Positions 6,498 through 10,287 of a stretch of 10,287 nt of DNA are shown one piece after another (within the stretch, counting starts at the first letter, position 1; the number at the start of each line of letters is the position of its first letter). The stretch lies in the NCBI GenBank assembly GCA_023425455.1, contig JAFACP010000391.1, positions 1 through 10,287 on the forward strand, given 5' to 3'. Under the pieces are notes generated by a model. That model worked only from the letters and a program-made list of their open reading frames with translations. It searched no databases and was not told where the DNA came from. Source of the stretch: Pseudomonadota bacterium (lineage in GTDB: Bacteria; Pseudomonadota; Gammaproteobacteria; Enterobacterales; Enterobacteriaceae). The position numbers and the translations under genes are program-made.

Positions 6498-8145
6498 ACG
6501 GCTCTCCGTAAAGCCCAATCAGCCGTCTTACCACGCCGTTGGTCCAGCCGAAGCCGTCCTGCAGCGGGTACTCGCCGCCGCCGCCTTCGCGCGGCGTGCT
6601 GCTGGCGATGTGGTACTTCTCAATCAGCTTGTGATGCTTCTGGTAGAAATGGTTCACGGTCTGCAGCCAGCTGCGGGCAATTTCGTCGCCCAGCGGGTCA
6701 TTGCCGTACTGCTTGAATCCCTGAATCGCCATCCACTGCAGCGGCGCCCAGCCGTTGGGGCGGTCCCACTGTTCGCCGGTTTCATATTCGGTTGCTAAAA
6801 TGCCTCCCGGCGTCATCAGGCGCGCCTTAACGGCGTTGGACAGATGCTCGGCCTGCTCGTGGGTCGCCATGCCGACATACAGCGGCACAATGCTGGCGGC
6901 GGAAAAGAGCCCCAGCTCCTCGCGTCGCCAGTCGTAATCGCGGTAGCAGCCATTTTCCGCATCCCACAGATAGTGGTTCACCGCCGTCCGGCGGTCGGCC
7001 GCTTTCTGGCGAAACTGCGCGGCTATCTCTTTATCGCCTTTTGAGGCGGAGATATTGGCGATAGCGCTTTCCAGCTTGAACAGAAAGGCGTTCAAATCGA
7101 TGGGGATAAACTGCGTTGTGCGAATGCTGGCCAGCCTTCCGGCGTCGCGTAGCCAGCGGGAAGAGTAGTCCCAGCCGGAGGCGGCACCTGCGCGCAGGTC
7201 GCGGTAGACCTCATTGGGCGGTCGGCCCGAGTGCTTTGCCGTTTCGACATCTTCAAACCAGGATTCATCGCGCGGGGTGTCGCGGTCATCCCAGTAGCGG
7301 TTCAGCAGCGATCCGTCCGGCATTCTCACCGCATGACGGTAGGCCTGGTTACATTGCAGCGACTCCGCGCCGTCCATCCAGAAGGCATATTCCATCTTCA
7401 GATGCTCAAGATAGCGTTTCGCCCCGCGAATGCCATCTTCCTCAAACAGCTCGACCATCAGCGCAAAGACCGGCGGCTGGGAGCGGCTCAGATAATAGGT
7501 TCGGTTGCCGTTGGGAATATGGCCGTAGCGTTCAATCATCCACGCGAAGTTATCCGCCATGCATTTCAGCATGTCGTGGCGGCCGCTTTCCGCCAGCCCC
7601 AGCATGGTGAAGTAGGAGTCCCAGTAGTAGGTCTCGCTGAAGCGCCCGCCGGGGACGATATAGGCCTGCGGCAGGGCCAGCAGCGAGGACCAGGGAATAT
7701 GATCCTGCGGCTCGCGCGTCAGGACCGGCCACAGGTTATCAATGTGCTCTTTCAGGGAGAGCGTCGGGTCGGAGACATATTCAGTGGAGAGCACTTCCGG
7801 CAGCCAGAAATGGTTTTCGACGAACTGGCGCAGGTCAAAATCCCGGTGACGTCTGACCTTGCGATAGCGGATCAGAATATCGATCGGCTCCATCTTTGGC
7901 GCGCTGTCCGGGAAGGTTTTGCTGTCGGCAAACAGCCGGGACGACTGGACGTGCTCGAACAACTCCAGATAGCGATCGGCGGGGGTAAGGGCATCCGAGG
8001 CGGGCAACCCCTCGATCATTTCCGGCTCTGGCTCCGCCTCAATCATTTCATCCAGTTTCAACTCGCAGGGGTCGGTCTCGTAGCAAAGTTCTTCTTCAAT
8101 CCCGAACCCGACGACGTCAGCAGCGTGTAATTTCTGGTTGAACAT
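6496..8145 (-). CDS. treF: Cytoplasmic trehalase TreF (GH37)
   Basis: TreF hydrolyses alpha,alpha-trehalose to two glucose molecules in the cytoplasm, removing the osmoprotectant once stress is over. The protein is nearly identical to E. coli TreF and has the same 549-residue length. Both trehalase signatures are present: [14 protein letters not shown] (165-178) and [12 protein letters not shown] (459-470), with the glycine-rich GGGGEY at 521-526. By comparison with periplasmic TreA (Asp312, Glu496), the catalytic residues are Asp326 in GWDYS and Glu509 in LIEKYH. There is no signal peptide, and the acidic N-terminal segment (31-45) is typical of TreF rather than TreA. The frame is open upstream to a GTG at 8175, but ATG at 8145 matches the E. 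coli start and has GGAGG 11 bases upstream, so it is preferred. A sigma-S-like promoter lies about 50-65 bp upstream. The cytochrome c peroxidase gene yhjA, next to treF in E. coli, is absent. Confidence 0.97.
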   Translation of the reverse strand: MFNQKLHAADVVGFGIEEELCYETDPCELKLDEMIEAEPEPEMIEGLPASDALTPADRYLELFEHVQSSRLFADSKTFPDSAPKMEPIDILIRYRKVRRHRDFDLRQFVENHFWLPEVLSTEYVSDPTLSLKEHIDNLWPVLTREPQDHIPWSSLLALPQAYIVPGGRFSETYYWDSYFTMLGLAESGRHDMLKCMADNFAWMIERYGHIPNGNRTYYLSRSQPPVFALMVELFEEDGIRGAKRYLEHLKMEYAFWMDGAESLQCNQAYRHAVRMPDGSLLNRYWDDRDTPRDESWFEDVETAKHSGRPPNEVYRDLRAGAASGWDYSSRWLRDAGRLASIRTTQFIPIDLNAFLFKLESAIANISASKGDKEIAAQFRQKAADRRTAVNHYLWDAENGCYRDYDWRREELGLFSAASIVPLYVGMATHEQAEHLSNAVKARLMTPGGILATEYETGEQWDRPNGWAPLQWMAIQGFKQYGNDPLGDEIARSWLQTVNHFYQKHHKLIEKYHIASSTPREGGGGEYPLQDGFGWTNGVVRRLIGLYGEP

Positions 8146-8201
8146 GGTGATAAGCGCCTCCGGTAATGTATTCACAATGACGGTTTTTTTTCCGCTTTCT
8201 A

Positions 8202-8211
8202 TTAAGCGTAG
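8202..8211 (-). promoter_or_regulatory. treF: Sigma-S-type -10 element of treF
   Basis: On the minus strand CTACGCTTAA differs from the sigma-S extended -10 CTA(C/T)ACTTAA at one base. It predicts a start near 8197 and a leader of about 50 bases. No -35 match is seen at 17 bp, which is common for sigma-S promoters. E. coli treF is known to depend partly on RpoS, so the position makes sense. Confidence 0.5.
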
Positions 8212-8235
8212 ACATTCGCTTCGGTGTCTGAGGTG

Positions 8236-8259
8236 AAAACGTGCGGGCGATCACGTTTT
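8236..8259. repeat. Perfect inverted repeat AAAACGTG-N8-CACGTTTT upstream of treF
   Basis: Eight-base perfect arms (8236-8243 and 8252-8259) flank an 8-base GC-rich spacer. The centre is about 50 bp upstream of the predicted treF start. As DNA it looks like a dimeric repressor or activator site. As plus-strand RNA it would be a hairpin ending in TTTTTC, although no plus-strand gene precedes it. A third CGTG copy follows at 8264-8267. Confidence 0.45.
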
Positions 8260-8320
8260 TCTGCGTGGCGAAAAGCAGTGAAATCAGGCTATGAGATTGA
8301 ATAATAAAGAGTTAAATAAA

Positions 8321-8386
8321 ATGATGGCCGATGTGTCGCCGGCGCATTTCAGAGGATTCGTTTTGCAACGATTTATGAATGGGTAA
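8321..8386 (+). CDS. Possible 21-residue small ORF in the gor-treF gap
   Basis: ATG-ATG start and TAA stop give a 21-residue peptide beginning MMADVSPAHF. It follows an AT-rich stretch with a poor AAAGAG about 10 bases upstream. It is not hydrophobic and does not resemble DinQ, the small toxic peptide found next to gor in E. coli. Its end runs into the A-tract of the gor terminator. It is most likely chance, and is listed because it is the only plus-strand ORF in the gap with a start context at all. Confidence 0.12.
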   Translation: MMADVSPAHFRGFVLQRFMNG

Positions 8387-8410
8387 AAAAATGCCCCTCG
8401 CTGAGGGGCA
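8385..8410 (-). terminator. gor: Rho-independent terminator of gor
   Basis: On the minus strand, TGCCCCTC-AGC-GAGGGGCA forms a perfect 8-bp stem with a 3-base loop, immediately followed by seven T residues. It begins six bases after the gor stop codon. This is a textbook intrinsic terminator and separates gor transcription from treF downstream. Confidence 0.95.
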
Positions 8411-8416
8411 CAGGGA

Positions 8417-9769
8417 TTAACGCATGGTGACGAACTCTTCCGCCGCGGTAGGGTGGATGGCGACGGTGTTGTCGAAATCTTTCTTGGTGGCGCCCATTTT
8501 CAGCGCCACCGCAAAGCCCTGCAGGATCTCGTCCATCCCGAAGCCAATACCGTGGATACCGACAATTTTCTCGTCCGGGCCGACGCAGACAAGCTTCATA
8601 CGGCACGGCTGACGGTGCGAGGTGACGGCCGTGTACATTGCGGTAAACGCGGATTTGTACACTTTCACCTGATCATCGCCATACTGCTCGCGCGCCTGCG
8701 GTTCGGTTAACCCGACGGTGCCGATTGGCGGGTGGCTGAAGACCACGGTCGGGATATTGCTGTAATCCAGATGCTCATCCGGCTTGTTGTTGAACAGGCG
8801 TTCGGAGAGACGGCGGCCTGCGGCGACGGCAACCGGCGTCAGTTCTACCGCACCGGTGTTATCGCCCACCGCGTAGATGCCCGGCACGCTGGTGTTCTGG
8901 AACTTATCGACAACAATGTAGCCTTTCTCGTCGGTTTTCACCCCGGTCACGGCAAGATTGACGTTATCGTTCGCAGGCGTACGGCCAATCGCCCAGATCA
9001 GGCAATCGACGGTCTGGCTGCGGCCATCTTCCAGCGCCAGGGTCAGGCTGCCGTCCGCATTTTTCACCACCGCTTTTGGCACGGCGTGGGTGTGCAGGGT
9101 TGGGCCTTCGGCGTTCATCACCTCCACCAGGGTGTCGACGATCAGCGGGTCAAAGCTGCGCAGCGGCGCGTGTTTACGCACGAACAGGTGCGCCTGCGCG
9201 CCCAGGCCGTTAATCACGCCCGCCAGTTCGACGGCGATATAGCCTGCGCCGACGATGGCCACGCGTTCAGGTAATGCGGGCAGTTCGAAGAAACCGTCGG
9301 AGTCGATACCGTACTCCGCACCCGGAATGTTCGGATGATCCGGACGGCCACCGGTGGCGATCAGGATATGATCGGCGGTGATCGTCTCGCCGTTCACTTC
9401 AACCGTCCTGGCATCCACAAAGCGGGCGAAGCCCCGGATCACATCAACGTTATTCTTGCCCAGTACAGTGTCGTATGAGGTGTGGATGCGGTCGATGTAG
9501 GCGGTACGACTGGCGATAAGCTTGTCCCAGTCGAAATGGTTGAGGGTGGTATCAAAACCGTAATCCGGGCCATACATATGGATAGCCTCGCGGATCTGCG
9601 CCGCATGCCACATCACTTTTTTCGGTACGCAGCCAACGTTAACGCAGGTGCCGCCGAGCGCTTTGGCTTCAATCAGCGCACACTTCTGGCCATACATAGC
9701 CGCACGGTTGATTGAGGCGATGCCGCCGCTGCCGCCGCCGATGGCGATGTAGTCGTAATGCTTAGTCAT
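8417..9769 (-). CDS. gor: Glutathione reductase (NADPH)
   Basis: Gor reduces glutathione disulfide to two glutathione with NADPH, using FAD as a homodimer in the cytoplasm; it keeps the thiol pool reduced. The 450-residue length equals E. coli Gor and the sequence is almost identical. The FAD-binding GGGSGG is at 11-16, and the redox-active disulfide Cys42-Cys47 lies in TCVNVGC. The NADPH-binding GAGYIA is at 174-179, with Arg198 and Arg204 giving NADPH preference. The second FAD contact is GDNTG, and the active-site acid/base His439 and Glu444 are in HPTAAEE near the C-terminus. All key residues are present. The ATG at 9769 has AAGGA eight bases upstream. It is downstream of rlmJ in the same direction with a 71-bp gap that contains its own candidate promoter, and it ends in a strong terminator. 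In E. coli gor is part of the OxyR response; no OxyR site could be identified by eye. Confidence 0.98.
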   Translation of the reverse strand: MTKHYDYIAIGGGSGGIASINRAAMYGQKCALIEAKALGGTCVNVGCVPKKVMWHAAQIREAIHMYGPDYGFDTTLNHFDWDKLIASRTAYIDRIHTSYDTVLGKNNVDVIRGFARFVDARTVEVNGETITADHILIATGGRPDHPNIPGAEYGIDSDGFFELPALPERVAIVGAGYIAVELAGVINGLGAQAHLFVRKHAPLRSFDPLIVDTLVEVMNAEGPTLHTHAVPKAVVKNADGSLTLALEDGRSQTVDCLIWAIGRTPANDNVNLAVTGVKTDEKGYIVVDKFQNTSVPGIYAVGDNTGAVELTPVAVAAGRRLSERLFNNKPDEHLDYSNIPTVVFSHPPIGTVGLTEPQAREQYGDDQVKVYKSAFTAMYTAVTSHRQPCRMKLVCVGPDEKIVGIHGIGFGMDEILQGFAVALKMGATKKDFDNTVAIHPTAAEEFVTMR

Positions 9770-9799
9770 AGCCTTTATCCTTAATCGTGAATTGCCGCG

Positions 9800-9827
9800 A
9801 TTGTATACCTGAAATCAATAGTTTCCA
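9800..9827 (-). promoter_or_regulatory. gor: Candidate gor promoter
   Basis: On the minus strand TGGAAA (9822-9827) and TACAAT (9800-9805) are 16 bp apart, placing a start near 9793 and a leader of about 24 bases. The -35 is weak (four of six), which fits a gene that can be activated. It lies in the 71-bp rlmJ-gor gap, which has no obvious terminator, so some read-through from rlmJ is possible. Confidence 0.4.
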
Positions 9828-9840
9828 CCGATGGCTGCGA

Positions 9841-10287
9841 TTACTCCGGCACGACCCAGCTCACGGTGGCGTGGCCTGTCCCGGCGGGCACCAGGGTTTT
9901 GTGCAGCCACGGCAGGACGTTGTTCATCTGTGCTTCGAGTTTCCACGGCGGGTTGATGACGATCATCCCGGAGGCGGTCATGCCGCGCTGGTCGCTGTCC
10001 GGACGCACGGCCAGCTCAATCTGCAGGATTTTGCGAATGCCGGTGGCCTCCAGATCTTTAAGCATACGTTTGATTTGCGCACGCAGCACCACCGGATACC
10101 ACAGCGCGTAGGTGCCGGTGGCAAAGCGTTTGTAGCCTTCGCTGATACCGCTCACAACGGCCTGATAGTCGGTTTTGATTTCGTACGGCGGGTCGATCAG
10201 CACCAGGCCGCGACGCGAAACCGGCGGCAGTTTGGCCTTCAGCTGTTGATAGCCGTCAGACTTCTCCACCCGGGCGCGGCTGTCTTT
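9841..10287 (-). CDS. rlmJ: 23S rRNA (adenine(2030)-N6)-methyltransferase RlmJ (partial, N-terminus outside window)
   Basis: The frame is open to the right edge and encodes the last 148 residues of a protein that is 280 long in E. coli (formerly YhiR). RlmJ methylates N6 of A2030 in naked 23S rRNA, using S-adenosylmethionine. The catalytic DPPY motif sits in LVLIDPPYEIK. Taking the full length as 280, its Asp falls at residue 164, the known catalytic Asp of E. coli RlmJ. The rest (for example YKRFATGTYALWYPVVLR and the C-terminal GTGHATVSWVVPE) matches the family throughout. An internal GTG at 10269 is not the real start: the upstream codons (KDSRAR) also match RlmJ. It precedes gor in the same direction, as in E. 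coli. Confidence 0.96.
   Translation of the reverse strand, partial: KDSRARVEKSDGYQQLKAKLPPVSRRGLVLIDPPYEIKTDYQAVVSGISEGYKRFATGTYALWYPVVLRAQIKRMLKDLEATGIRKILQIELAVRPDSDQRGMTASGMIVINPPWKLEAQMNNVLPWLHKTLVPAGTGHATVSWVVPE

Noticed and set aside
7231..8130. Long plus-strand open frame (299 codons) opposite treF
   Set aside because: It lies wholly antisense to the highly conserved treF gene, has no ribosome-binding site or domain, and arises from the codon bias of a GC-rich gene.
8146..8175. GTG start adding 10 residues to TreF
   Set aside because: The ATG at 8145 gives exactly the E. coli length and N-terminus, and the GGAGG lies inside the would-be extension.
8176..8416. Search for dinQ/agr small toxin-RNA system beside gor
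   Set aside because: No hydrophobic small peptide like DinQ and no repeated antisense RNA genes were seen; the only small ORF encodes an unrelated soluble-looking peptide.
1..10287. CRISPR arrays, tRNA genes, insertion sequences, prophage or attachment sites
   Set aside because: No regular spaced repeats, cloverleaf sequences, transposase/integrase motifs or flanking direct repeats were found.

Overview
The window is a stretch of chromosome from a member of the Enterobacteriaceae. Five products (YhjE, YhjD, TreF, Gor, RlmJ) can be recognised almost residue by residue as Escherichia coli homologues, and a sixth (YhjC) clearly as a diverged one. The gene order and moderately high G+C suggest Enterobacter, Leclercia, Lelliottia or a close relative rather than E. 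coli. There is no sign of phage, insertion sequence, CRISPR array, tRNA or rRNA.

Layout, left to right. The window opens inside yhjE (minus strand, MFS metabolite:proton symporter, C-terminus outside the window). It is followed by yhjD (minus, YihY/BrkB inner-membrane protein) and yhjC (minus, LysR regulator). A classical short-chain dehydrogenase gene is divergent from yhjC (plus, 3386-4144) and is a likely regulatory partner. Convergent to it is a GNAT acetyltransferase (minus, 4161-4721). Divergent from that is a 530-residue membrane-anchored protein of the kind I recall as the STY4199 HEPN-like family (plus, 4870-6462). This is the least understood gene here. treF (minus, cytoplasmic trehalase), gor (minus, glutathione reductase) and the 3' part of rlmJ (minus, 23S rRNA m6A2030 methyltransferase) complete the window.

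The main comparative point is that gor and treF are direct neighbours, about 270 bp apart. In E. coli K-12 the dinQ/agr and ars genes, the slp-to-gadA acid fitness island and yhjA lie between them. Likewise the treF-yhjC interval carries the HEPN-like, GNAT and SDR genes instead of yhjB. These are two variable slots in an otherwise conserved backbone.

The non-coding DNA is sparse but structured. There is a textbook Rho-independent terminator behind gor, and a sigma-S-like -10 (CTACGCTTAA) in front of treF with a perfect 8+8 inverted repeat just upstream. A near-perfect palindrome lies between yhjC and the SDR gene, hairpins sit at both convergent gene ends, and two mutually exclusive hairpins overlap the end of yhjD. 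Most genes are housekeeping or stress functions (redox, osmolyte catabolism, transport, rRNA modification). I see no convincing new multi-gene system. The best candidate for unexplored biology is the HEPN-like/transmembrane/ankyrin-like protein.
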